From: Globodera rostochiensis
Taxonomy: Eukaryota; Nematoda; Chromadorea; Rhabditida; Heteroderidae
Assembly: GCA_018350325.1 (NCBI GenBank)
Contig: JAEVLN010000024.1
Span: 279,248 to 343,247 of the forward strand
Reading direction: 5' to 3'
DNA: 64,000 nucleotides
The notes under the pieces are model-generated. The model was not told the origin of the DNA and did not search any database. It saw only the letters and a list, made by a program, of their open reading frames with translations. The position numbers and the translations under genes are program-made. Position 1 is the stretch's first letter, and each line of letters begins with the position of its first letter. Shown one piece after another: positions 34,225 to 46,235 of this stretch.

Positions 34225-36914
34225 CTAATAATACAGTACACCAACAATTAATCTATTAAATATTTTGGTAATAATAATTACTCTATTTATTAAAGGTTGC
34301 TGAATTTAAAACAAATGTGTTAAAAAATGATTGCATTAATGGCTTTTTCTGATAATATCGCTAATTACAATAATTAATAAACATTATTTAAATTTCATGG
34401 GATTGCTTGTAAAGGCCATTTAAAGCAATAAATATTTAAATTGAAGACATTAGCGAAATTTTTTGGCTTAAATTATATCTACATTTAAAAAACATAATAT
34501 GATTAAATTATGTAGCAGAACGTGAAAGTAAAACATGACCCCAGTCTATTTTTAAAATTAGTATTGCAAGTTACGAAATATAGCAAAAAATATTTTATAA
34601 AAAAACATATGTAATCTTAAATTTACACTAACAATGCGCATTTGTCACCAAAATGAATAAATAAAATAATATATATTTAAACAAATTAAAACTTATTAAT
34701 ATAAAAAAAAATGTTTAACCAATTATTCAAATAAATAAATTCTAGATATTATTTATAATTATTAATTTGTACGTCATAAGAAAAATTGAAATATCTAAGA
34801 TTTATAGTGAATTGGTTCAAAAAAATTAATATTTATTAATTAATCAAAAAGCAAAAATTAGAATTTTTATATGTCATTATTTTTAAATTGCTAAATAATA
34901 TAATAAATCTTATCAAAAGAAGACGAAACAAACGCGACTGTTAATTATCTAAAATAAAAAATTGCATCAAGTGAGCAAATAACAAAAATTGGCTGTGAAC
35001 AAATAATTTAAGAAAAACTTAAATAAATATTTCTAAGTATTGGCCTCTCCGTAGCCATACTTCTAAATAAAGTTAAATTAAATTTAACGTTTGGGGTTTT
35101 ATCTTTTTAAAATACAAAGGTAACTTTTCATTAAAACCCCCTGACGACCGTAAGCTGGCTGCTGTCAAGCAGAACAATTTATCTGGACCAGTAAAAATAT
35201 TGTGATAAAAATGATTAAGTTAATCAAAAACGGAAACGGAATAAATCAGATTAGCGAAGTCATGTAAAAACTTAAATATAAAATAATAGGGGCTCAAAAT
35301 CAGCTCACTAAGACAAGAGCACAGAGACGAAGCACAAATTACTAAGATTATATTAATAAAGAAAAAACGATTCAAAATTGAATATATATCATACGCATAC
35401 CTGTTATTTGTTAATTGCAAAATCAATTATGAATTTTAAAATTGCTAATATGGCTGATATAATTTTTTAAATATCAATTGCACAACTGCATTTAAAGGAA
35501 AAAACATTGAGTGGTCAAGACGGGAATGGCAAGCATTGTGATAAATTAATAATATTCAAAAAGAAAATATTAGAACCACAAATAATTCACTTTGCTTTAT
35601 ATTTCAAAGAACATAATTATAAACTTTTCTTTATTATTTATCTAATTAACATTATATATTAAAAATAAATTGAGCTTATGTTGACAATTGAACAAAACCG
35701 TGAAACCGAAGGTAATCAACGCGTCAGACACTTTTAATTTTGAAAGCCCAATAGATGAAATTTCTAAATATAAAATTATGAATGTCAAACTTTATATATT
35801 CCATTATTTTATATTCTTATAAAAATAATTTTAATATGCTAATATGGGGTAATTTTACATCAATAAAAAAATAGTTGATAATTGAAAATAAACAAATAAA
35901 CAAATAAATAATATAAATAATAAATCTTATCAAAAGAGACGAAACAAACGCAACTGTTATTTCTAAAATAAAAAATAGCATCAAGGTCGCAAATATCAAA
36001 AATTGGCTCTGTTTCGAGAATGGAAATAAAAAACATAATTGAACATTTTAAATAAATGAAATTTCATTTAAATATTTAAAAATGCAAAAAAAAGACAAAG
36101 AAAAATTTCGGAAAGATTATCGATAAAAGTGTAACATTAATAAATACATAAAATAAATGCATACTATTGTATTACGTATATTTCTACATTATAACGACGC
36201 ATCTGAATGGTACATTCCGTTTACAGTAAGCTTACTTTCCATTTAAAATGAGTAACAAAAAAATAAAAAATTAAAAAAACAAAATAGTTTGAAAATAAAT
36301 AAATATTTTACATAATATTGAAACAAAAATTCAAAAATGACCTTATATTAATAATTAAATAAATTAAATGCCATCGCAAGAATTAGCCTTGATAATAAAC
36401 ATTTGAAACCTAAAAAATAAAAAATAAAAGCTATCAAACCGAAAGGAAAAAAGTCTTAACGTCGATGGCATTCACAATATCTTTAAAATTAACAAATTTG
36501 TAAGGTTTATAAAAATTGTTTTAATATATTAAATACACTATTTCGCGACAGATTGCAAAACAAATGACTGCAATTGTGGCGTGATGTCTTTGTGCGCAAC
36601 ATAGCCCAGATCGACAGGCGTAACTTAAGCAGATCGTTGTTAAAAAAATTAAAGCAATCGATAGAAATTAACGATATATCCTGCGTCAAATAAATAAAAT
36701 GGGTTAAGTCTTCTTTTAAAAAATTATCTAAGCAAAAGAAAAAAACAAGCAAAAAAAAATGAAAATTAAAAACCCATGATTATATAATTAAAAATTTAAA
36801 AACCAAAACCATGACTAAATCGCTTAAACGAATTTCACTGTATGACTAATGGACGTCCATTCGTGTTTCTTGCGTGAAATGATTGCTGTTTTTTAATCGT
36901 GTCAATCATGTGCA

Positions 36915-37081
36915 TAACAAGCTGTGACCGGAAAATGCGTCAGTAGAAAATAAAGTGTCTCGAATCCCACCCAAGCCAAAACTTCCCGAATCTCCTAACG
37001 TCTTAGGCTAAGCCTAAGCTAGGCTTAAGCTATGCTTAAGCCTCAGCCTAACAAACCCCAAGCCAAGGTGGCTTAGAGTAG
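36915..37081 (+). mobile_element. Left part of a TIR element, cut by the duplication boundary
   Basis: This is the TAACAAGC flank and the left terminal repeat CCGGAAAATGCGTCAGT (36928-36944), followed by the TTAGGC-like segment. The right half is missing because copy 2 of the duplication begins at 37082. The complete element lies at 42845-43244. Confidence 0.8.
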
Positions 37082-40000
37082 ATATAAATAGGCAAAAATT
37101 AAAATTAACCTTGCCGACCGTGTGGATTGTATATTTGTTAGATATCATTTTTGAAAGTTGTTTTAAAATTATAGTTTTCATACACGTGACTTATAGACAC
37201 CGGGAAAAGGATTTTGTTGTTTTATTAACAAAAAGAATAACCTTTGCAATACAATTTTTATATATTAATTTTTATTACAAAAAATCCTGAATTGCAGATG
37301 CCTTGCCCCGCAATCGAATTGCAATATAATAAAAATACAAAAAAAATCCTTTTTGTTAATTAAAATAGTAATAATTGGTAACATTTTGTTTGTTAGATTG
37401 ACCAAATTCAGATATTTTCCGGTCTAGAAGGCATTATGTAATAAACAATAAAACTATAATTTTAAAACTACTTTCAAAAATGATATCAAACAAATATAGA
37501 ATTATATAGATTATTATAAATATAAATTATAAAAACAAAAAATTATATAGAAAAATTATGTTCAATAAATTTTTTTTTAATAGTGCTTATAATTATAATA
37601 AAATGATTTCATAATTATTAAATGCATTCTTTTGCTGGCACAAAATTCAAATAAAATATTATAAGAAACGAATTATAACTAATTAAAATAATCCATGCAT
37701 GGCGATTAATTAATATTAATAATATGAAAAAACTTTAAATGTTTAATTAAATATTTCTATTGAAATTTTAATTGTTAAAATTTTTATTAGAAAAAATACG
37801 AAAAAATAGTTTAAACATTTGTGACTAATATTATTAATTTTTTATTAAAGGCTAGTAAAATGGTAGCACTTGAAAACAGTAGTTTACATCGAACAGCAAG
37901 AAATTCCACGATCAGCCAATGAAAAAATGATTAATTATAGCTTTCTATATGAATTGATAAATTATGCAAAATTAATATCAAAATCAAAAAGTAATTGTAA
38001 GAAAATGTTAAAAAATGTAACTTTCTACAAATTTTGTCTCAATCAGTCAACGAACAAAGGCCCGCAGCAAAAATGCCAACGAATATGCGCATTTATCAAA
38101 TAATTTGAACTAAATCAGCTTTATGAAATTTTGGCATATTAAGCCTTCCGATTAAAATAAACAACTCAATCATAAAATATAATGATAACTCTTGTTACAT
38201 TGATCATAAATTATATATTTTTATTATTAAACTAATTATCAATTTTATTATAACAAATTTTTACTAAATCAGAAATATAAAACTTTTTAAAAATTCAAAA
38301 TCAATTAATTGTAAGTGCTTGCTATGAAACCACTTGTTCCAAGACAAAAATATTTAATTGCTTAATATAAACAGAACCTAATACCTAATTGTTATTATAT
38401 CAGTTATTATATTTATTTAAATTTGAGTATTTTTGTTACAGGTGGTGCAAAACTAAAATGTTTTAAACGAACAAAATTAAAAAAAGTTGCTGCATATATT
38501 TGAAAACGGACGTATGCGTTTAATAAAATAAATAAAAAAATATTTTATATTTTATAGAATCATCGACTCAACAACACACGAATTTCACTAATACATGCAT
38601 GTTAAATTGAATTTGACGAAGCGTCGAAACAGCGTGGAGACACTCTACACTGTAGCACTGAACGTGAACTGTAAATACTCTAGCATATCAACAAATCTAA
38701 GGTAATATGATTAATTTTAAAAGAATATATAAATAAACTCAATTCATAGAAAATATAAAACAACAAATTTTTATATTGAATAACCAAAAAAGAAACCATA
38801 AAAGCCAAATATTCAAATTTGGTGAAAACTAAATTGGTATTTACCAAAAATAGCACGTAATAAATAATAGTTCAAAATAGTTTTATCATATTTACAGATT
38901 ATATTATATAAATAAACTAAAAATGTCATAAAGCATAGAAAAGTTTTCAGTAGCATGAAATTTCTCGTGGCAATGGTATTGGATCTTATTTATTAATTTC
39001 ATTTAATAATAAAAGTTGGATTAAAGAAGCTTTAATGTAAAAAAAAACAATTTTAAATTATTAAAATAATTTTATTTAATAATTTCATATAAACCATTAA
39101 AAATTATAAAATAACTTAATAGAATCAATGTCAACTTGGAACTAACTTGATACCAAGGTCCGGGTCAAGCTCTAAAATTTTTTATTTTTCTTAGTGATGC
39201 CCCTAAAAGTTAAAATTTACAATAATATTAGTCTGAATGATTTAATTATTAATATATAATAATCAAGTACGAACATTTATGCATATTAAAAAGGACTCCT
39301 CTAGTCAACCAAAATATTTTACTTATGAATGCCTTCAACTTTTCCGTTATTAACAACAATTGACTCGAAAGTTGAGAAGTATATTGCTGAGAAGAACAAC
39401 TCATTGTAAATTGCAAACAAATAACAATAAACCATAAAATTAAATGATAATTTACTGGCTTCGATTAAATACCTTTTGCATAGATAAATTTAAATAAGAT
39501 AACTAATAATTAGTGCTCGGCAATGGCATCGATACGATATATCGAACGATATTTCGATAAAATATCGGTATCGAAAAATAACATTTTTTGCAAAATTAAG
39601 CATTTTGGGATCGGAAAAATTTTCAAAACAAATTGGTTTACATGAGAGTGGAGAATGTCCGGCGGTGCCGATAGGCGCCGGCGTGGGAATTTTTACAAAA
39701 ATTGGCAACCTTTGTTAAAATTTGAAGAAAAAATTCAAAAAAGATGCGATGAATTTTTAAAAAAATTTGTCTTTTGCGCGTATTTTAATTGAAATTATTA
39801 AAAAATTTATTTAAAAAATTTTATTAATCAGGGAAGTGTAGGTGACAAGAGGCGAAAGAAAAATAATTGCTTCCAGTCAAGAGGGTTAGAACCCAGACGA
39901 AAAGTTCAACTCACCGAAAAGACATACCACTAAGCTGTGGATATAATTGGTTAGTCCCACTAAAAAAAACTGAAATTGTTTGTCAAAAGTATGTCTCAAA

Positions 40001-43000
40001 CAAAATTAAACTGTAAATCAATATAATCCATTAAAATTGTGATACATTTTTTGAGTGAACAAGCGCGATAAAATATCGCGATATTTTAACTTTTCGATAC
40101 GATATATCGAACGATATTTCGATAAAATATCGATATCGAAAAATATCGAATTCCTAACATTTTTCCGATACGATATATCGAACGATATTTCGATATAAAT
40201 ATCGCGATATTTTTATCGAAATATCGTATCGTGCCGAGCACTACTAATAATACAGTACACCAACAATTAATCTATTAAATATTTTGGTAATAATAATTAC
40301 TCTATTTATTAAAGGTTGCTGAATTTAAAACAAATGTGTTAAAAAATGATTGCATTAATGGCTTTTTCTGATAATATCGCTAATTACAATAATTAATAAA
40401 CATTATTTAAATTTCATGGGATTGCTTGTAAAGGCCATTTAAAGCAATAAATATTTAAATTGAAGACATTAGCGAAATTTTTTGGCTTAAATTATATCTA
40501 CATTTAAAAAACATAATATGATTAAATTATGTAGCAGAACGTGAAAGTAAAACATGACCCCAGTCTATTTTTAAAATTAGTATTGCAAGTTACGAAATAT
40601 AGCAAAAAATATTTTATAAAAAAACATATGTAATCTTAAATTTACACTAACAATGCGCATTTGTCACCAAAATGAATAAATAAAATAATATATATTTAAA
40701 CAAATTAAAACTTATTAATATAAAAAAAAATGTTTAACCAATTATTCAAATAAATAAATTCTAGATATTATTTATAATTATTAATTTGTACGTCATAAGA
40801 AAAATTGAAATATCTAAGATTTATAGTGAATTGGTTCAAAAAAATTAATATTTATTAATTAATCAAAAAGCAAAAATTAGAATTTTTATATGTCATTATT
40901 TTTAAATTGCTAAATAATATAATAAATCTTATCAAAAGAAGACGAAACAAACGCGACTGTTAATTATCTAAAATAAAAAATTGCATCAAGTGAGCAAATA
41001 ACAAAAATTGGCTGTGAACAAATAATATAACACTCGAAAGGCTTTGAAATTTCTTCAAGAAAAACTTAAATAAATATTTCTAAGTATTGGCCTCTCCGTA
41101 GCCATACTTCTAAATAAAGTTAAATTAAATTTAACGTTTGGGGTTTTATCTTTTTAAAATACAAAGGTAACTTTTTCATTAAAACCCCTGACGACCGTAA
41201 GCTGGCTGCTGTCAAGCAGAACAATTTATCTGGACCAGTAAAAATATTGTGATAAAAATGATTAAGTTAACCAAAAACGGAAACGGAATAAATCAGATTA
41301 GCGAAGTCATGTAAAAACTTAAATATAAAATAATAGGGGCTCACAAATCAGCTCACTAAGACAAGAGCACAGAGACGAAGCACAAATTACTAAGATTATA
41401 TAATAAAGAAAAAACGATTCAAAGTTGAATATATATCATACGCATACCTGTTATTTGTTAATTGCAAAATCAATTATGAATTTTAAAATTGCTAAAAAGA
41501 AAATATCTAGAAACACAAATGATTCATTTTGCTTTAAATAATATTTCAAAGAACATAATTATAAACTTTCTTTATTATTTATCTAATTAAGATTATATAT
41601 TAAAAATAAATTGAGCTTATGTTGACAATTGAACAAAACCGTGAAACCTAAGGTAATCAACGCGTCAGACACCTTTAATTTTGAAAGCCCAAAGATAAAT
41701 TTCTAAATATAAAAATATGAATGTCAAACTTTATATATTCCATTATTTTATATTCTTATAAAAATAATTTTAATATGCTAATATGGGGTAATTTTACATC
41801 AATAAAAAAATAGTTGATAATTGAAAATAAACAAATAAATAATATAAATAATAAATCTTATCAAAAGAAGACAAAACAAACGCAACTGTTATTTCTAAAA
41901 TAAAAAATTGCATCAAGGTCGCAAATATCAAAAAATTGGCTCTGTTTTGAGAATGGAATAAACAAAATAATTGAACATTTTAAATAAATGAAATTTCATT
42001 TAAATATTTTAAAATGCAAAAAAAGACAAAGAAAAATTTCGGAAAGATTATCGATAAAAGTGTAACATTAATAAATACATAAAATAAATGCATACTATTG
42101 TATTACGTATATTTCTACATTATAACGACGCATCTGAATGGTACATTCCGTTTACAGTAAGCTTACTTTCCATTTAAAATGAGTAACAAAAAAATAAAAA
42201 TTAAAAAAACAAAATAGTTTGAAAATAAATAAATATTTTACATAATATTGAAACAAAAATTCAAAAATGACCTTATGTTAATAATTAAATAAATTAAATG
42301 CCATCGCAAGAATTAGCCTTGATAATAAACATTTGAAACCTAAAAAATAAAAAATAAAAGCTATCAAACCGAAAGGAAAAAAGTCTTAACGCCGATGGCA
42401 TTCACAATATCTTTAAAATTAACAAATTTGTAAGGTTTATAAAAATTGTTTTAATATATTAAATACACTATTTCGCGACAGATTGCAAAACAAATGACTG
42501 CAATTGTGGCGTGATGTCTTTGTGCGCAACATAGCCCAGATCGACAGGCGTAACTTAAGCAGATCGTTGTTAAAAAAATTAAAGCAATCGATAGAAATTA
42601 ACGATATATCCTGCGTCAAATAAATAAAAATGGGTTAAGTCTTCTTTTAAAAAATTATCTAAGCAAAAGAAAAAACAAGCAAAAAAAAATGAAAATTAAA
42701 AACCCATGATTATATAATTAAAAATTTAAAAACCAAAACCATGACTAAATCGCTTAAACGAATTTCACTGTATGACTAATGGACGTCCATTCGTGTTTCT
42801 TGCGTGAAATGATTGCTGTTTTTTAATCGTGTCAATCATGTGCATAACAAGCTGTGACCGGAAAATGCGTCAGTAGAAAATAAAGTGTCTCGAATCCCAC
42901 CCAAGCCAAAACTTCCCGAATCTCCTAACGTCTTAGGCTAAGCCTAAGCTAGGCTTAAGCTATGCTTAAGCCTCAGCCTAACAAACCCCAAGCCAAGGTG

Positions 43001-43012
43001 GCTTAGAGTAGC
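37082..43012 (+). repeat. ~6.0-kb tandem duplication, copy 2
   Basis: This is a head-to-tail repeat of copy 1. It continues past 43012 into sequence absent from copy 1 (CTTCAGTAATAGACAG). It differs from copy 1 by scattered single bases, homopolymer changes and the two larger indels noted there. One of these shortens the 81-codon minus-strand frame to 60 codons (42437-42619). Confidence 0.95.
39511..40243 (+). mobile_element. 733-bp non-autonomous hAT-type element, copy 2
   Basis: It is essentially identical to 33492-34224, with the same CTAATAAT target duplication (39503-39510 and 40244-40251). It was copied along with the 6-kb unit and did not insert independently. Confidence 0.92.
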
Positions 43013-43244
43013 TTCAGTAATAGACAGAATTGGCAATCATGGTGGCTTCGGACGGGTTAGCCGCCAAACTTGATTTTTGGAAAAATTTGAATTTTCGATT
43101 ATGTTTAAATTCTGGTCCGGGGTTCGGAATTGGCTGTAACAAAGCTCAGATTTGGATTCTTAGACCCCAAAAAACCTCCAAAAACATGACTTAATAATCA
43201 CTGACGCATTTTCCACTGACGCATTTTCCGGGAGCCTAACAAGC
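42845..43244 (+). mobile_element. ~384-bp TIR element with an 8-bp target duplication
   Basis: A perfect 17-bp inverted repeat, CCGGAAAATGCGTCAGT (42858-42874) and its complement (43215-43231), lies between two copies of TAACAAGC (42845-42852 and 43237-43244). Both copies are five bases outside the repeat. An extra internal ACTGACGCATTTTCC sits at 43199-43213. The interior carries TTAGGCTAAGCCTAAGCTAG, an imperfect string of the nematode telomere hexamer TTAGGC in both orientations. No coding capacity is seen. Confidence 0.75.
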
Positions 43245-44059
43245 AATTTAATTTTATACATCTGTTCATTTTCTGAATTTTTCCCTTGTTATAGGACACA
43301 ATTGTTATGCAAGTCCAAACAGCTTAACATTTTTTACACAATTGATTATGAGAATTTTTATAAAATTTGGATTAATCAAATCTGTCTAGGCAATGTATTT
43401 TTAAGCTATTATTATTTCGATTAACCACTGATGTTGGCTTATATTTATAACATATTAAAGTTTATTAACGCTTATAAATTAAATGAAACTTTTACATTGG
43501 TAAATTTTTTAATACACTTTTATTTTCATTGTTTTATTTTTAACGCAAGTAATAGATAGTTAATGCCTCTTATTTTATGTTGTTAAATGACCAGCTGGAA
43601 CATAATTTTTCACCATTAATAAAATCTTTATAAAAGAAGGAAAAGAACAAATTAATTAAATAGTCTAACATTTGTTTGTTCAAAAGTTATTTTATTTTAT
43701 CCAATTCAACAATAATTTAAACATTTTAAAATATGAATAGATTATTTAATAAAGATGACTCATTTAATTACTAAAAGATCAACGGGATAAAAGTTATTGC
43801 TCACAAAAACAAATTAAAAAATTAAATATTGATTAAATCTTTAATCATAGTAAAATAAATGAATATTAATAAAATTAAAATCACGTAACAAGTTACGAAT
43901 GAAGATTTTAAAAGTAAAAAATCGCTAAATAATCGTATTGTTTTGTGTGCGTGTCGTTCAAGTGGTGAAAGTAATCCCTAGACCGGCTATTCCCCGACCC
44001 CCGGCCCGGACTTTACGACGACACAATTTATTCAAAAATTTAAAATATCATAAAATGTA
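43245..44059. other. T-rich DNA with a short GC island
   Basis: 43975-44025 is GC-rich (CGACCCCCGGCCCGGAC), without splice or coding signals that I can read. The rest is AT-rich. Confidence 0.4.
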
Positions 44060-44089
44060 TAATATATTTTATATTGGTTAGCGTAAATA

Positions 44090-44392
44090 ATTATTCGTCG
44101 TATTTTATTTTGGCTTGCGTGGATTATATTTGACTTGGCAAAGTTTTCAAATTTAATTTTTGGTTTTAAGCCCTTCGACGAAATACATCTTGCGCTGATT
44201 GCATTGCAGGTTTGCAGAGTTTTTTCAATACATTTTTATTGCTTGTATTTTTTAGTTTTAATTACTGAGAATAAATTATTCCTGAATAAACTCCTTAATT
44301 TGGTTTGGTGGTATTTCTTAATGCTTCCCCGACAAGACTTTGTATTTGAGTCTGGTTGGGAACTTGAACTGTTATTTGGACTTAATGTGTAA
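44090..44392 (+). CDS. Candidate membrane-protein exon
   Basis: This frame is open for about 100 codons. It reads RRILFWLAWIIFDLAKFSNL, later DEIHLALIALQVCRVFSIHF and PRQDFVFESGWELELLFGL, to a stop at 44390-44392. A CAG|GTTTGC at about 44210 could be an internal donor. Two hydrophobic stretches could span a membrane, but T-rich DNA gives such readings easily. It may belong with the receptor-like pieces downstream. Confidence 0.3.
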   Translation: MIRRILFWLAWIIFDLAKFSNLIFGFKPFDEIHLALIALQVCRVFSIHFYCLYFLVLITENKLFLNKLLNLVWWYFLMLPRQDFVFESGWELELLFGLNV

Positions 44393-45200
44393 ATTAGTCG
44401 TTATGGCAGCCATCAGGTTGTCAATCTCTGATTGATGTTTTTGTTATAGCTCGCATTTCTGGGTTATAAATTGTTAAAAACGTTGGGTACATACGTCAAC
44501 GTGCTTGCACGCAATTGGTATAAAAATTGAATATTTTGAATGGTATAGAAATCTTTTAGAATTTTAAGTTTTTCCATAAATAATGTTTTATTTAATTGAT
44601 GAGCAGCAACCATTTCCTGCATTCTGTTCTTGAGATCAGAATAAATCTATTTTAAATTATTAGCAATTAAAATAGAGTTGGAAATGCAACAGTATTACGT
44701 ATTTTTCCGCCCAGTCGTTCTGTATCATTTGCCAACGGCGAGATTGATTTATATTTTATTTCTTATTATTTTTTATTGAACTTTTTTATCAATTTTTTAA
44801 CCCTGTGTTTTTATTCACGTTTATAGACCATCTGACATGATTTTTCTTAAATGAGTCATAAAATTATGATTCTATCCTGTTTGTACTTATATATTCATTT
44901 ATCAAATTGTAAAGCTTTATCAAACAAACAAAAAAAGTTTAAATTTTATATCTTTTTCTTGAAATTAGTTTTATTCACCTATTTCATTGCGTATCCCGGC
45001 GACTTTTCTTGATCGTTGTTTTCGTTTTTCCTGCTCCAGTATCCAGGTGTTGTTGCAAAAGTTGTAAAGTTTTATTACTTTATATACAAAGGAATCATTT
45101 TAGAAATACTTTAAACGAATTTTGTTAGTTTTTGGTGTTTAAGAGATGTGACAAATTTATAGTTGATTTTTTTGAAAATAAGAATCAAAAACTTGCATTA

Positions 45201-45407
45201 ATGCACGGATGGCCAAAACCAAGAGGATTGCAAGATTTGAAGATGATCCGACATGATTTAAAATTTTTGCATTATGCCAATGTACTTATAATAATTAATT
45301 TAATTTCGTTATTTAATCAATTCTTTATATTAATGCATCATTTAAATGTTACGCTTTCAAACCGAAATGCGCCTGTGAAGAGTGCATCAGCACATAGAAA
45401 ATGTTAA
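45201..45407 (+). CDS. Candidate 68-residue single-pass membrane protein
   Basis: From the ATG at 45201 the frame reads MHGWPKPRGLQDLKMIRHDL, a hydrophobic helix of about 20 residues (ANVLIIINLISLFNQFFIL), then a polar basic tail ending SNRNAPVKSASAHRKC. The frame is open further upstream to 45132. The layout of a short KPRG-type leader, one helix and a basic tail recalls small subunits of mitochondrial respiratory complexes. I cannot assign a family. It is the best uninterrupted frame in the T-rich 43-50-kb domain. Confidence 0.35.
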   Translation: MHGWPKPRGLQDLKMIRHDLKFLHYANVLIIINLISLFNQFFILMHHLNVTLSNRNAPVKSASAHRKC

Positions 45408-46049
45408 ATAAATGGATTATTTAAAAAAGATTAAATGCATATGTTTTTATTATTATCATAGATTTTTAACGGTATTTTATCAGTAATTATGAAATAATCA
45501 AAACGATTTATTTTAATTAAATTAATGTTAAATGCCAATCGATTATATTAAGGGGATTTTATTTTTCTCAGAATGTAATTTAATCATTTCTTTATTTATC
45601 AATTTTTTGAATAATTCAATTCAAATCCGCAGTTACTTTACATTATTTGGCAATTCTTATTTATTTTACTTTACAAATATACAAAATTAAGAATAAATAA
45701 ACTAGCCAATTTGAGTTAGAGTAAATGAGCTTTGTAATTTCAATTTTTCTTAAAACAAGCTTTTTGTTGGTACATTTTTAATGTAAGCATTATTTAATTT
45801 GTTTTTAAATTAACTGGATATTCATATTTAGTGAGTTTTTCAATCATAATAAACATTATGATTTTAAATGAATATTTATTTTAAATTTATAATTCAATAA
45901 ATAATTAACTCAATGACGCATCAATAATATTTTAACTATTAGTTGAATGTTCAAAATACATAATACATTATATTTTACTACTTTTTTAATAAAGTAATTT
46001 TTATTTTCATTATTTTTTTGCGCAATTTTAAATTAAGCTATATTAAAAA

Positions 46050-46235
46050 GTGCCAATTTTATATACGACGACACGACAACGAGTGGGTGGGTGCCCATGG
46101 AGCTCGCACAAGACCCCACCCCAAGGCTTGCACTTTGATCGAAAAAGACTCGCGTCGTTGCTTATTTTGGCAATAGAAGTAGAAAATCTGCCCAGAAGAC
46201 GCGTTGACCGGCACAAACCTGCCAAATATAAATAA
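46050..46235. other. GC island open on both strands
   Basis: About 180 bp of near-balanced composition gives a 61-codon plus-strand frame and a 60-codon minus-strand frame across the same bases. Neither contains a recognised motif. It may be an exon or part of a dispersed element. Confidence 0.3.

Larger units (their letters stand above)
31056..37081 (+). repeat. ~6.0-kb tandem duplication, copy 1
   Basis: It starts ATATAAATAGGCAAAAATTA and ends GGTGGCTTAGAGTAG, exactly where copy 2 begins. Identity to copy 2 is about 98-99% by eye. Copy 1 holds about 108 bp (35448-35555) missing from copy 2 and lacks a ~31-bp stretch that copy 2 has at 41026-41057. Contents are AT-rich DNA, the 733-bp hAT-type element, a 77-codon plus-strand frame (31851-32084) and an 81-codon minus-strand frame (36507-36752). 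A further minus-strand frame (35220-35426) is broken in copy 2. None is recognised, and identity between copies says nothing about selection because the duplication is young. Confidence 0.95.

Noticed and set aside
36990..37060. A true internal telomere tract
   Set aside because: TTAGGC appears only a few times, in both orientations and mixed with other hexamers. It is part of the 384-bp element.
31851..38103. Identical 77-codon frames in both 6-kb copies as a conserved gene
   Set aside because: The whole 6 kb is nearly identical, so identity does not show selection. The frame lacks an ATG at its start and has no domain.
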